A stretch of DNA of 64,000 bases, taken from the NCBI RefSeq assembly GCF_021261315.1, contig NZ_JAJSAX010000001.1:1364001-1428000 (forward strand). Direction: 5' to 3'. Origin of the DNA: Epilithonimonas sp. JDS. GTDB lineage: Bacteria; Bacteroidota; Bacteroidia; Flavobacteriales; Weeksellaceae. Both the position numbers and the translations under genes were made by a program. The notes under the pieces were generated by a model, which was not told the DNA's origin, searched no databases, and saw only the letters and a program-made list of their open reading frames with translations. Positions 17,000-26,060 of the stretch are shown here, one piece after another. Position 1 is the stretch's first letter; each line of letters begins with the position of its first letter.

Positions 17000-18199
17000 T
17001 TATTTCTTCGAAACTTTGTAAAGTTTTCCACTATCAGTAATTCCATACAGATTCCCATCCATTCCGTTCAAGACATCACGAAACCTTTCTTTTTGGTCAA
17101 GCAACAAGCGTTCTTCGCCAACCACTTTGTTGTCTTTGATGACGATTCTGTTGATGTGTTCACCACTGAGACAGCCGATGAATAAGTTGTTTTTCCATTC
17201 CTCAATGTTTCCAGTATAAAAGGTCACGCCACTTGGTGAAACCACGGGATCCCAATAATAAACGGGCTGTTCTGTTCCTGCTTTCTGCGTAGTTCCATTA
17301 TTGATTTTTCCACCCGTATATTCAATTCCATAACTTACATCGCCCCAACCGTAGTTTTTTCCTGCTTGGATGAGATTGATTTCATCGCCGCCTCTTGGTC
17401 CCATTTCAATATCCCAAAGTTGTCCTTTTTCGTCCAAAGCCAAACCTTGCGGACTGCGGATTCCGTAAGCAAAAATCTCAGGTTTGTAACCTACTTTCCC
17501 GATGAAAGGGTTTCCTGGAGCTGGTTTCCCATCTTTTGTGATTTTCAGGATTTTGCCTAAATAATTATCCGTTTTCTGGGCATAAACTCGAGTCTGCTTA
17601 TCGGATCTTTCGCCTGTGCTCACGAAAAGGTTTCCGTCCTTATCAAAAACCAGTCGACTGCCATAATGTTTATCGCCATCATAAGTTGGTGTCGCCCGGA
17701 AAATGACTTTTACATCAGACATGTTTTTCAGATCAGCTGATAACTTCCCTTTTGCAACAGCGGTATGATTTCCTCCTTCATACGGTTCAGAAAAACTAAA
17801 ATAAATAATATTGTTTGTTTTGAAATCCGGATCCAAAGCCACATCCAGCATTCCGCCTTGTCCTTTGTCATCTACTTTTGGGAATCCATTAATTTTAGAA
17901 ACCTGTTTTCCGTCTGCAGAAACAACATTCATAAATCCAGATTTTTCTGTGATCAAGAATCTTCCGTCTGGCAAATTGATAATTCCCCAAGGTTTACCTA
18001 ATGATGTATTCAGAACTTCGACATTAAAAGGTGTTGTTGTTTTTACGGGAGTAATTCTGGTTTGTCCTGGGAAAGCAGGTTTGTAATCGGTGTTTGGCGT
18101 TTCTTCCTGTGCGGTCGGTTTGCTTGGCTGGCCTTTCCATTGGCACGAATAAAAAAGAAAGAAGGAGCAGAAAAGAGTTGGTAATGTGGATTTTATCAT
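17000..18199 (-). CDS. PQQ-dependent aldose sugar dehydrogenase-like lipoprotein
   Basis: Soluble glucose/sorbosone dehydrogenase-type six-bladed propeller, 399 residues. ATG 18199 opens a lipoprotein signal (LFCSFFLFYSC). Family signatures: LGKPWGIINLPDGRFLITEK, GQGGMLDVALDPDF, RLVFDKDGNLFVSTGERSD, YAYGIRSPQGLA-like AYGIRSPQGLALDEKGQLWD, EMGPRGGDEINLIQAGKNYG and a C-terminal GMDGNLYGITDSGKLYKV. The family oxidises aldoses with PQQ, but many members bind no PQQ in their host, and no PQQ synthesis genes are in the window. Monocistronic with its own promoter region; divergent from the large TonB receptor. Confidence 0.92.
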   Translation of the reverse strand: MIKSTLPTLFCSFFLFYSCQWKGQPSKPTAQEETPNTDYKPAFPGQTRITPVKTTTPFNVEVLNTSLGKPWGIINLPDGRFLITEKSGFMNVVSADGKQVSKINGFPKVDDKGQGGMLDVALDPDFKTNNIIYFSFSEPYEGGNHTAVAKGKLSADLKNMSDVKVIFRATPTYDGDKHYGSRLVFDKDGNLFVSTGERSDKQTRVYAQKTDNYLGKILKITKDGKPAPGNPFIGKVGYKPEIFAYGIRSPQGLALDEKGQLWDIEMGPRGGDEINLIQAGKNYGWGDVSYGIEYTGGKINNGTTQKAGTEQPVYYWDPVVSPSGVTFYTGNIEEWKNNLFIGCLSGEHINRIVIKDNKVVGEERLLLDQKERFRDVLNGMDGNLYGITDSGKLYKVSKK

Positions 18200-18394
18200 A
18201 ACTTTTATTTTTAAGGTCAATGAAAAAATAATGCCACCAGATAATACTGTTTAATTATTTGATTATAGGGGTTTGTGTTATATAAAATCATATTTTATTA
18301 TGCGCAACCTTGTTTTATTTGGGGTCTATTATTAATATTTGATATAAATTGGAGTGATGTGTATGATTTATTTAATATGTATTTAAAATTATTA

Positions 18395-18402
18395 TATTTT
18401 TG
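18395..18402 (+). promoter_or_regulatory. -7 element for the TonB receptor
   Basis: TATTTTTG (TAnnTTTG), 15 nt before the ATG at 18418, in an AT-rich spacer of about 218 nt that holds nothing else recognisable. Confidence 0.5.
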
Positions 18403-18417
18403 ATTAAAATTTAACAA

Positions 18418-20886
18418 ATGAATATGCGAATCAAAAAAATAAGTGTTGTTTTTTTCCTTGGAGCAAGCACGCTTTATTTTGCACAAACAACAAAAGACAG
18501 CCTCTCTGGAGAAACGACCGTAGATGAGGTAAATATCATAGGAACCCGAAACAAAAAAAGAACCGTCACCAATACTGCTGTCCCGGTAGATGTGATAGAC
18601 GTTAAGCAAATCAGCCAGTCAACAGGGCAGGTAGATGTGAATCAGCTTTTGCAATTTGCTGCACCTTCTTTTAATTCTAATAAACAATCAGGTTCTGATG
18701 GCGCAGATGCCGTAGATCCTGCAACACTACGAGGTTTGGGACCAGATCAGACTTTACTTTTACTTAATGGAAAAAGATACCACCAATCCTCATTGGTCAA
18801 TATATTTGGAACGCGAGGTCGTGGAAATAGCGGTTCGGATCTGAACACAATTCCTGTTGCAGCCATCAAAAGAGTTGAGATTTTAAGAGATGGTGCTTCT
18901 GCCCAATACGGTTCTGATGCGATTGCCGGTGTGATCAATGTAGTTCTTAATGACAGAAATCACGGTTTCGAAGGCAGTGCTTTCTATGGCGCCAATCTTT
19001 TTAAAAGTCCTGGAGATAATGACGTTGTTTCTGATAAAAAATTAGACGGAAACACATTCGATTTCAGCGGAAATCTTGGGACAAAAATCGGGACCAAAGG
19101 CGGTTTCGGTAACTTTACATTAGAATTAATAAATAAAGATTATGCAATCCGAAATGCGAATCCGGAGAAATACGACGCACCGAGACAGCGTTTCGGAGAT
19201 GCAAAATCGAACAATATCTATTTCTTTGGAAATATTGAAGTGCCATTAACAGACGGATTGACGTTCTATTCCCAACCCGGATTCTCTTACCGTAATACAA
19301 AAGCTTATGCCTGGACGAGATCGGCGGATGCAGACGGGAATATTCCGGAAATTTATCCGGATGGTTTTAACCCGATCCAGAATACAAAGATCTCAGATTT
19401 TACATTTGATAACGGTTTGAAGTTCAAACTGGGCGATTGGGACTTTGATTTCTACAATGCTTTTGGCAACAATAGATTCATTTATCAGATCGATAATACC
19501 ATCAATGCAACGCTGGGAGTGAATTCTCCGACTAGTTTTGATGCGGGCGGACATTCGCTTTCTCAAAATGTAACCGGAATCAGCACAAGCAAAGCATTTG
19601 ACTTTTTGGAAGGTTTTAATCTTGCGATGGGGACAGAATTCCGTTATGAAAAATTCAATTTGATAAAAGGGCAGGAGAGTTCTTACGCCAGTTATGACAT
19701 CAACGGAAATGTGGCGACAGCGGATACACCAAAAGAGTTACTTGTTCAAGTTCCCGGAAGCGGAACAGATCCTGATACAAACCCTGTTCGTTACAGACCC
19801 GGAGGATCGCAAGGCTTTCCCGGCTATTCTACCGAGTTGGGCAAAAGCAGAAATAACTTCGCAGCTTACATAGATACAGAGCTTGACATTACTAAAAACT
19901 TGATGGTAAGTTTAGCCGGAAGGTTTGAAAACTACAGCGATTTTGGTAGTACCATCAACGGAAAATTTGCAACAAGGTATGCCATTACGCCACAGTTTGC
20001 ATTTAGAGGTTCGGTTTCTACCGGCTTCCGCGCGCCTTCTTTGGTCCAGAAATATTACAGCCTGCAGTTTACTAATTTTCAAGGCGGAAATCTGGTGACC
20101 GTTCAGCTCGCTTCCAATGACAGTGAGTTAGCGAAAGAAGCCTTTATACCGCAACTGAAACAGGAAACTTCGGTTAATGGCAGTGCGGGATTTACTTTCA
20201 ATAGTGGAAAATTCACAGCTACAGTTGATGGATATTATATTCAGGTAAAAGACAGAATTGTTTTGACTGGAACGTTTGATACAGAGGATAATGTCATTGG
20301 TGAAACATTAACAGCGTTGAAAGTCGATCAGGCACAATTTTTCAGCAATGCCGTCGATACGAAATCCAGAGGTGTTGATGTGATTCTGACTTATACTACA
20401 GATTTAGGTCCGGGAAGATTATCTACAACTTTAGCTGGAAATTACAACGATATGCAAATCACCGATGTGCATACGCCGCCGCAATTGGCAGGTAAAGAAG
20501 ATGTTTTTCTAAGTCCAAGAGAACGCGCTTTTATTCTGGCGTCTGCTCCGAAAACTAAAATCAATTTAAATCTTAATTATAAAATCCAAAAATTCAATGC
20601 GAACCTACAATTGGTAAGGTTTGACAAAGTGACTTTGATGGGTTATGCCGGACCGGACGATTATCAGACTTATACACCAAGAGTCACAACAGATTTTTCG
20701 GTAGGCTATGATTTTACTAAAAATTTATCATGGACGATTGGCGGGAAAAATGTCTTCAACCGATATTCTACATTGCAATATGGCGCAGTATCAGATGGAA
20801 ACACAGAGTCAGGCGGTATTTTCGATCCTGTTCAAATGGGATTCTCTGGAAGGCAGATCTTTACAAGGGTGAACTTTAAATTTTAA
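18418..20886 (+). CDS. TonB-dependent outer-membrane receptor (siderophore-type)
   Basis: Outer-membrane active transporter of 822 residues with a signal peptide (RIKKISVVFFLGASTLYFAQ; a second ATG two codons in is an alternative start). A short TonB-box-like region (TTVDEVNIIGTRNKKRTV) is followed by the plug (PATLRGLGPDQTLLLLNGKR, AAIKRVEILRDGASAQYGSD, AIAGVINVVLN) and a barrel of about 650 residues with STGFRAPSLVQKYY and terminal RQIFTRVNFKF. There is no carboxypeptidase-like N-terminal domain and no SusD partner, so it is not of SusC type; iron-siderophore or other small ligand uptake is likely but unproven. Single-gene unit with terminator. Confidence 0.93.
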   Translation: MNMRIKKISVVFFLGASTLYFAQTTKDSLSGETTVDEVNIIGTRNKKRTVTNTAVPVDVIDVKQISQSTGQVDVNQLLQFAAPSFNSNKQSGSDGADAVDPATLRGLGPDQTLLLLNGKRYHQSSLVNIFGTRGRGNSGSDLNTIPVAAIKRVEILRDGASAQYGSDAIAGVINVVLNDRNHGFEGSAFYGANLFKSPGDNDVVSDKKLDGNTFDFSGNLGTKIGTKGGFGNFTLELINKDYAIRNANPEKYDAPRQRFGDAKSNNIYFFGNIEVPLTDGLTFYSQPGFSYRNTKAYAWTRSADADGNIPEIYPDGFNPIQNTKISDFTFDNGLKFKLGDWDFDFYNAFGNNRFIYQIDNTINATLGVNSPTSFDAGGHSLSQNVTGISTSKAFDFLEGFNLAMGTEFRYEKFNLIKGQESSYASYDINGNVATADTPKELLVQVPGSGTDPDTNPVRYRPGGSQGFPGYSTELGKSRNNFAAYIDTELDITKNLMVSLAGRFENYSDFGSTINGKFATRYAITPQFAFRGSVSTGFRAPSLVQKYYSLQFTNFQGGNLVTVQLASNDSELAKEAFIPQLKQETSVNGSAGFTFNSGKFTATVDGYYIQVKDRIVLTGTFDTEDNVIGETLTALKVDQAQFFSNAVDTKSRGVDVILTYTTDLGPGRLSTTLAGNYNDMQITDVHTPPQLAGKEDVFLSPRERAFILASAPKTKINLNLNYKIQKFNANLQLVRFDKVTLMGYAGPDDYQTYTPRVTTDFSVGYDFTKNLSWTIGGKNVFNRYSTLQYGAVSDGNTESGGIFDPVQMGFSGRQIFTRVNFKF

Positions 20887-20906
20887 CTATAACTAACTAC
20901 TTTTGG

Positions 20907-20942
20907 AAAGGATTCAATTTTTATTGAATCCTTTTTTTTTTT
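20907..20942. terminator. Strong terminator shared by TonB receptor and MORN-like lipoprotein
   Basis: A 12-bp perfect stem AAAGGATTCAAT (20907-20918) with ATTGAATCCTTT (20923-20934), then a T run. The minus-strand lipoprotein gene ends inside it: its last Lys codons are read from the T run. Confidence 0.93.
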
Positions 20943-21367
20943 ACATTAATGCTATCCGTTTTGTTGCTGTCTCTATAATAAATTTTGATATATTCGAGTT
21001 TTCCATTTTCATCATAGAATTTCCATTTCCCGTGAAAATACCAAAAGATAGATTTATGATCTTTAATGGTTTTGGAAACGCCTTTTTTAAGGATTCCACC
21101 ATTAGGATAATAAAATTTTGTGTGCGTTATACTGTCTTTGAATCTATCTTTTTGGTAAATTTTTCCATTCAGATAGACTTTCCATTTTCCGATTTTTTCG
21201 CCCCTTTTATATTTCCCGACACTCACATATTTTTGATCAGGATAATCGTCTTCTTGAATCCATTTTCCTGTTTTTAACTGAACGTTTTTCTTAATAGTTT
21301 GATATTGATTGACCTCGCTTTTACAGGAAATTAAAATCAAAAAAAAGAGTAGAATTAAATTTTTCAT
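20921..21367 (-). CDS. MORN-repeat-like (YwqK-type) lipoprotein
   Basis: Lipoprotein of 148 residues from ATG 21367: signal with lipobox LISC (MKNLILLFFLILISC), then repeated W/Y-G-K strand units such as KTGKWIQED, GEKIGKWKVYLNGKIY, FYYPNGGILKKGVS, HGKWKFYDENGKLEYIKIYY, typical of MORN-like toxin-antitoxin-labelled YwqK proteins. Despite that database label no toxin partner is present. The C-terminus (KKKRIQ) is encoded by the T run of the shared terminator. A minus-strand TATCTTTG at 21388-21381 is a possible -7 element, next to the BlaI operator. Confidence 0.85.
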   Translation of the reverse strand: MKNLILLFFLILISCKSEVNQYQTIKKNVQLKTGKWIQEDDYPDQKYVSVGKYKRGEKIGKWKVYLNGKIYQKDRFKDSITHTKFYYPNGGILKKGVSKTIKDHKSIFWYFHGKWKFYDENGKLEYIKIYYRDSNKTDSINVKKKRIQ

Positions 21368-21407
21368 CAAAAAGTTTTTTCAAAGATAGCAAAATATCCA
21401 ATTTTAA

Positions 21408-21423
21408 TTCTACATTTGTAGAA
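21408..21423. promoter_or_regulatory. BlaI/MecI-type operator overlapping the blaI -7 element
   Basis: Perfect palindrome TTCTACA-TT-TGTAGAA. It contains TACATTTG (21411-21418), a TAnnTTTG element, so a bound repressor would block the promoter. A further half-site TGTAGAA (21437-21443) overlaps the blaI start codon. The core TACAnnTGTA matches known BlaI/MecI operators. Confidence 0.75.
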
Positions 21424-21442
21424 CAAAATATAATATTGTAGA

Positions 21443-21814
21443 ATGAACGAGCAAAAACTGACCGAAACTGAAATGACTTTAATGGAAATCCTTTGGCAGA
21501 AAGAAAAGGTTTTTATGAAAGATATTTTGGAAGATTATGCCGATCCAAAACCTGCGTCAACAACGATCGCAACATTGTTAAAAAGAATGCAGAACAAAGA
21601 TCTGGTGGGCTACAAACTTTACGGAAACTCGAGAGAGTATTTCCCAAAAGTGAAGAAAGAAGATTATTTCCAAGGCGAAATGACTTCTATGATTGACCGT
21701 TTTTTCAACAGCTCTGTGAGTCAGTTTGCATCGTTTTTCACATCGAATTCCAAACTTTCTCAAAAACAACTGAAAGAACTAAGAGATATTATTGACAAAG
21801 AAATAGAACCATAA
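21443..21814 (+). CDS. BlaI/MecI/CopY family transcriptional repressor
   Basis: Winged-helix repressor of 123 residues: LTETEMTLMEILWQKEKVFM, then ILEDYADPKPASTTIATLLK (recognition helix) and RMQNKDLVGYKLYGNSREYF, followed by a dimerisation helix region ending LRDIIDKEIEP. It heads a two-gene operon with an M56 metallopeptidase, the arrangement of BlaI-BlaR1 pairs. A palindromic operator lies over its own promoter, which suggests autoregulation. No beta-lactamase or other resistance gene is adjacent, so the regulated function is open. Confidence 0.95.
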   Translation: MNEQKLTETEMTLMEILWQKEKVFMKDILEDYADPKPASTTIATLLKRMQNKDLVGYKLYGNSREYFPKVKKEDYFQGEMTSMIDRFFNSSVSQFASFFTSNSKLSQKQLKELRDIIDKEIEP

Positions 21815-23199
21815 TGGAAACTGTTATTTTAAAAATTAGCCTTTGTTCATCGCTATTAATTGTGATTTACTATCTGTTTTTGCAGAAGGAAAAAATGTTT
21901 AGATTTAATCGGTTCTACCTTTTGTTTGCCTTGATTTTTTCTTACACGATTCCTTTTGTTAAGATTAATTTGCCAGCGGTTTCTGAAAAGAAGAATCAAT
22001 TGATTTTTGAAGAAATCGGAACGCAGCAATTGATTCAGAAAACAAATCAGGCATCAGATTTCAACTGGATGAATTTAATTGTAATCATTTATGTGTTGGT
22101 TTTGATGGTTTTGATTATCAGATCATTATTGTCGATTATAAAAATGATGACATTGAAAGGAACTAATTTAACTTATCAGGATCACAGGATTAAATTAATT
22201 GAAAAAGATCTGCCGCCATTCAGTTTTTGGAATAAGATTTATCTCAGCAAAAAATACTTTGAAGATCAAATTGATCATAGAATATTTCTTCACGAGAAAA
22301 CACATTTGGTTCAAAAACACTCTTTGGATTTGATATTCATAGAAATTCTGCAAGCCATTTCCTGGTTCAATCCCGCGATTTATTTTTATAAAAAAGCCAT
22401 TCAAGATAATCACGAATTCCTGGCAGATGAAGTAATTGTCCAGAAAAAATTCAACATAAAAGATTACCAAAATCTGATTCTTGCTGAGGTTTTGAATGCC
22501 CAAAACCTATCATTAGTAAACCAATTCAATTTCAATAACACCAAAAAACGATTTATTATGATGACCACCAAAAAATCAAAATTAGAAAAGTTCAAAAAAC
22601 TGTTTGCTGTTTCTGCGTTTGCAGGATTGAGTATTCTTTTTGTCCAAAAGGTTTATGCTCAAAATAACGCTGAAAAAAAGGCTGTAGCAACTCGTACAAA
22701 TGAAGAAGATTATACAGAAGAACAAAGGAAAATGGTTGAGATGTTTAAAAATGATCTCAAAAAAGAAAAAATCCCAAGAGCAGAAACGGTCGCTCTAAAA
22801 ATGGTATTGGATACAATTCCTGCCAATAAAAAATCTAAGCTAAGAAAATTAAAAGAAAACGAACTGCCAATTCCGCCACCGCCACCGCCAGCGAGCAAAA
22901 GTACAGCAGCACAATTCCCAGAAGGAATTAATGCTTTACGAATGAGCTTTTCCAACATTTTCGACTCAACCAACTTTGGGAAAAATGACGGCACTTTAAA
23001 AACCAGCATTTACATCAGGATCGATGAAAATGGAAAAACAACTGACGTACGAGCAGAAGGACCAAATACAAATTTTAATGCGGAAGCGGTAAGAGCAATG
23101 AAAGTTGCAACCGAAAATGTAACGTGGAAACCAGCAACAGAGGACGAAAAACCTGCGGCCACAGTTTTCCAGCTTCCAATCACCATGAATTTCCATTAA
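21814..23199 (+). CDS. M56 (BlaR1-like) membrane metallopeptidase with TonB-type C-terminal domain
   Basis: Integral membrane zinc protease of 461 residues. N-terminal helices near 5-22, 33-48 and 88-108; zinc motif H160EKTH164 with downstream DNHEFLADE (third ligand region); a further helix near 245-262 (FAVSAFAGLSILFVQKV). Outside the membrane are a Glu/Lys-rich helix, a Pro stretch (PIPPPPPPAS) and a C-terminal TonB-like domain (TSIYIRIDENGKTTDV, NAEAVRAMKVATENVTWKPA). In the family, the protease cleaves the partner BlaI repressor after an outside signal. The ATG overlaps the blaI stop (TAATG). The TonB-like sensor end instead of a penicillin-binding domain is usual in Bacteroidetes. Confidence 0.93.
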   Translation: METVILKISLCSSLLIVIYYLFLQKEKMFRFNRFYLLFALIFSYTIPFVKINLPAVSEKKNQLIFEEIGTQQLIQKTNQASDFNWMNLIVIIYVLVLMVLIIRSLLSIIKMMTLKGTNLTYQDHRIKLIEKDLPPFSFWNKIYLSKKYFEDQIDHRIFLHEKTHLVQKHSLDLIFIEILQAISWFNPAIYFYKKAIQDNHEFLADEVIVQKKFNIKDYQNLILAEVLNAQNLSLVNQFNFNNTKKRFIMMTTKKSKLEKFKKLFAVSAFAGLSILFVQKVYAQNNAEKKAVATRTNEEDYTEEQRKMVEMFKNDLKKEKIPRAETVALKMVLDTIPANKKSKLRKLKENELPIPPPPPPASKSTAAQFPEGINALRMSFSNIFDSTNFGKNDGTLKTSIYIRIDENGKTTDVRAEGPNTNFNAEAVRAMKVATENVTWKPATEDEKPAATVFQLPITMNFH

Positions 23200-23222
23200 A
23201 AACTAAGAATTTTCAGATTACT

Positions 23223-23250
23223 AAAACGTTCCATTTTTGGAACGTTTTTT
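23223..23250 (+). terminator. Terminator of the blaI-M56 operon
   Basis: AAAACGTTCC (23223-23232) pairs with GGAACGTTTT (23239-23248), then T run. Confidence 0.9.
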
Positions 23251-23252
23251 CG

Positions 23253-23260
23253 TATTTTTG
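23253..23260 (+). promoter_or_regulatory. -7 element for uvrB
   Basis: TATTTTTG lies 4 nt before the uvrB ATG and directly after the upstream terminator; the transcript would be leaderless or nearly so. Confidence 0.5.
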
Positions 23261-23264
23261 TGTT

Positions 23265-25256
23265 ATGCAATTCAAACTTCAATCAGAATATCAACCCACT
23301 GGAGATCAGCCAAAAGCCATCGAAAAATTGGTGGAAGGTATTAATATTGGCGAAAAATATCAAACCCTTTTGGGAGTTACGGGTTCCGGAAAGACATTTA
23401 CGGTTGCCAATGTTGTGAATCAGGTTCAGAGACCGACTCTGGTTTTGGCGCACAACAAGACTTTGGCGGCTCAGCTTTTTATGGAGTTCAAGGAGTTTTT
23501 CCCGGACAATGCGGTGGAATATTTTGTGAGTTACTACGACTATTATCAGCCGGAAGCCTTCATCGCTTCAACTAATACTTACATCGAGAAAGATCTGAGC
23601 ATCAACGAAGAAGTGGAAAAATTGAGACTTTCTGCCTCTGCAAGTTTACTTTCCGGACGTCGCGATGTTTTGATTGTCGCTTCGGTTTCCTGTATTTATG
23701 GTGTTGGAAACCCGAAGGAATTTGAAAAGTCATTGATAACGATTACGAAGAGTGAGAAAATCTCTAGAACGAGATTGCTCAATTCTTTGGTTAGTGCTTT
23801 ATATTCCAGAGCTTTGAATGAATTTCAGCGAGGAACTTTCCGTGTTAAAGGCGATGTCATCGATGTTTATCCGGCTTATGCAGATACAGCGATCAGACTT
23901 CAGTTTTTTGGTGATCAGATTGAGACGATTCAGAGTTTTGATCCGGTTTCCGGGAACGTGACTTCGAATTTTGATACGATTAATATTTATCCGGCCAATC
24001 TTTTCGTAACCACGCCTGAGACGATGCAAGGTGCCATTCGCCAAATTCAGGATGATATGGTGAAGCAAGTCGATTTCTTCCGGGAAATTGAAAAACCATT
24101 GGAAGCAAAGCGATTGGAAGAGCGGACAGAATTGGATTTGGAAATGATCCGTGAATTGGGTTATTGTTCAGGGATTGAAAATTATTCCAGATATATGGAT
24201 GGGCGTTTGCCTGGGTCAAGACCTTTCTGTTTGTTGGATTATTTCCCGAAAGATTTCCTGATGGTCATTGATGAAAGTCATGTGACGATTCCGCAGGTTC
24301 ACGCCATGTACGGAGGGGACAGAAGCCGAAAAGAAGTTTTGGTGGAACACGGTTTTCGTTTACCGGCGGCGATGGACAACCGACCTCTGAAGTTTGATGA
24401 ATTCGAGACGATGCAAAATCAGGTCATTTACGTTTCCGCTACGCCTGCAGATTATGAACTGGAGAAATCCGGCGGAACTTACATAGAGCAAATTATCCGT
24501 CCAACAGGACTTTTGGATCCAATCATTGAAGTGCGTCCCACGATGAATCAGATTGATGATCTTATCGAAGAAATCCATAAAAGAGAAGAAGCAGACGAAC
24601 GTGTTTTGGTAACGACTTTAACCAAAAAAATGGCGGAGGAACTGACCAAATATTTCACGAAAGTTGGTATTAGAACAAGATACATCCACTCCGATGTCGA
24701 GACCTTGGAAAGGATTCAGATTATGCAGGATTTACGTCTTGGTTTGTTTGATGTTTTGGTTGGTGTCAATCTTTTGAGAGAGGGATTGGATTTGCCGGAA
24801 GTTTCCTTGGTTGCGATTCTTGATGCTGATAAGGAAGGAATGCTGCGTTCCCGAAGATCGATGATCCAAACCGTTGGTAGAGCGGCGAGAAACCTGAATG
24901 GACGCGCAATAATGTACGCTGATAAAATGACGAAATCGATGCAGGCTGCAATTGATGAAACGATTTACCGTCGGGAAAAACAAATGCAGTACAACACAGA
25001 TCACGGCAAAGTTCCGATGGCATTAAACAAAAAAATCAGTGAAAATCTCGTTGGACGAAGCAAAGATTTCCCTGATGAAAAGTACACGCAAAAAGTTTTG
25101 ATGCAGGAAGTTGCAGAAACCAAAGCCAACTACGGAAGTGAAGACATCGAAAAAATGGTTGTGGCCAAACAGAAGGAAATGGAAGCTGCTGCGAAAAATC
25201 TAGACTTCATAAAAGCTGCAAAATTACGTGATGAAATTGCTGCCTTAAAAGCTTAA
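23265..25256 (+). CDS. uvrB: Excinuclease ABC subunit B
   Basis: Damage-verifying helicase-like subunit of nucleotide excision repair, 663 residues. Seen: Walker A GVTGSGKTFT, YYDYYQPEAFI with the beta-hairpin region, DESHVTIPQVHAMYGGDRSR, VSATPADYEL, LTKKMAEELT, GVNLLREGLDLPEVSLVAIL, QTVGRAARNLNGRAIMYAD, and a C-terminal UVR motif (MEAAAKNLDFIKAAKLRDEI) that contacts UvrC. The start at 23265 follows a terminator and promoter element; the longer frame from 23124 would read through the previous gene. It ends 4 bp inside the convergent kinase-like gene. Confidence 0.98.
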   Translation: MQFKLQSEYQPTGDQPKAIEKLVEGINIGEKYQTLLGVTGSGKTFTVANVVNQVQRPTLVLAHNKTLAAQLFMEFKEFFPDNAVEYFVSYYDYYQPEAFIASTNTYIEKDLSINEEVEKLRLSASASLLSGRRDVLIVASVSCIYGVGNPKEFEKSLITITKSEKISRTRLLNSLVSALYSRALNEFQRGTFRVKGDVIDVYPAYADTAIRLQFFGDQIETIQSFDPVSGNVTSNFDTINIYPANLFVTTPETMQGAIRQIQDDMVKQVDFFREIEKPLEAKRLEERTELDLEMIRELGYCSGIENYSRYMDGRLPGSRPFCLLDYFPKDFLMVIDESHVTIPQVHAMYGGDRSRKEVLVEHGFRLPAAMDNRPLKFDEFETMQNQVIYVSATPADYELEKSGGTYIEQIIRPTGLLDPIIEVRPTMNQIDDLIEEIHKREEADERVLVTTLTKKMAEELTKYFTKVGIRTRYIHSDVETLERIQIMQDLRLGLFDVLVGVNLLREGLDLPEVSLVAILDADKEGMLRSRRSMIQTVGRAARNLNGRAIMYADKMTKSMQAAIDETIYRREKQMQYNTDHGKVPMALNKKISENLVGRSKDFPDEKYTQKVLMQEVAETKANYGSEDIEKMVVAKQKEMEAAAKNLDFIKAAKLRDEIAALKA

Positions 25257-26017
25257 CGTTTTTTTAGAAAGAATTTGTAGAACTTCAAAATTCTTTTGAC
25301 TTTTAGTTTGAAAGCTTTTTTCTTGGCAAAACCTACGATTTTATTATAACAAAAGTCTGAAGTCTGTCCGGATAATTTGGCATATTCGGCGCTGATCAAT
25401 TTGATGATCTCCAGATCATTAGTTAGCCGTTCGAAGTTCTGCAGTCTTTTTGAAATGTTGATTTCATCATAGAAACTCATTCGGTTGAGATCTACCAGGA
25501 AAAATCGGTATTCACCATCAATTTTCTTGATCAGGAAATTGCCGGACGCGTTGTCTATAAAGATGATTCCGTTCTCGTGTAAGTTGAAAATCAACTGTGT
25601 ATAGCCATTGATAATCTTTTCTCTATCCGCAAAATCGGGATTGTAAAGAGCATCTCCCAATGTGAAAACATCCTCCAGCTGCTCGCTCACATAATAACTG
25701 GAAGTCACACCAATCAAGTCGTGATTTTCAATAAAAGCTACTGGTTTCGGCGTGAAAAATCCTTTATCCAAAAGCATCTGAGCATATTCGTAAGAGCGTC
25801 TCGATTTTGATTTACGGTAATATTTATAAACATGTCTGTTGATAATATTATGCTGTTTGAAGGATTTAAAATTAAATTTCAACCCGTCAACCTCGAAATA
25901 TTTAACTGTATTCCTGTTTCCGTGACCAACGATGACGCCTTCATTTTTAAAATTCTTTAAAATATTTAAAATGTCATTTTTGTATTGAGAATAATCTCCG
26001 GAAAGAACAAAGTTCAT
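25253..26017 (-). CDS. Kdo/lipopolysaccharide core kinase-like protein
   Basis: Protein of 254 residues resembling the WaaP/KdkA kinase-like fold: HGNRNTVKYFEVDGLKFNFK (nucleotide-lysine region), RSYEYAQMLLDKGFFTPKPV, YYVSEQLEDVFTL, catalytic-loop-like NGIIFIDNASGNFLIKK and FFLVDLNRMSF in the place of the DFG segment. The usual HxD is replaced by FID, but the downstream Asn and Asp of the loop are kept. Basic C-terminus. It is the last gene of a minus-strand run and lies next to a GT9 glycosyltransferase, which supports a role in lipooligosaccharide core synthesis. Its stop overlaps uvrB by 4 bp. Confidence 0.82.
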   Translation of the reverse strand: MNFVLSGDYSQYKNDILNILKNFKNEGVIVGHGNRNTVKYFEVDGLKFNFKSFKQHNIINRHVYKYYRKSKSRRSYEYAQMLLDKGFFTPKPVAFIENHDLIGVTSSYYVSEQLEDVFTLGDALYNPDFADREKIINGYTQLIFNLHENGIIFIDNASGNFLIKKIDGEYRFFLVDLNRMSFYDEINISKRLQNFERLTNDLEIIKLISAEYAKLSGQTSDFCYNKIVGFAKKKAFKLKVKRILKFYKFFLKKR

Positions 26018-26060
26018 AATAATTGGGTTATAGTTTTGTAATCAGTTCAAAGCTGTAATA

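Noticed and set aside
20921-21367. Reading the MORN-like lipoprotein as an antitoxin because of the family label
   Set aside because: No toxin gene lies nearby and the protein is an exported lipoprotein, so a toxin-antitoxin role is not supported.
23124-23264. N-terminal extension of UvrB
   Set aside because: Overlaps the M56 gene and its terminator; the family start matches ATG 23265.
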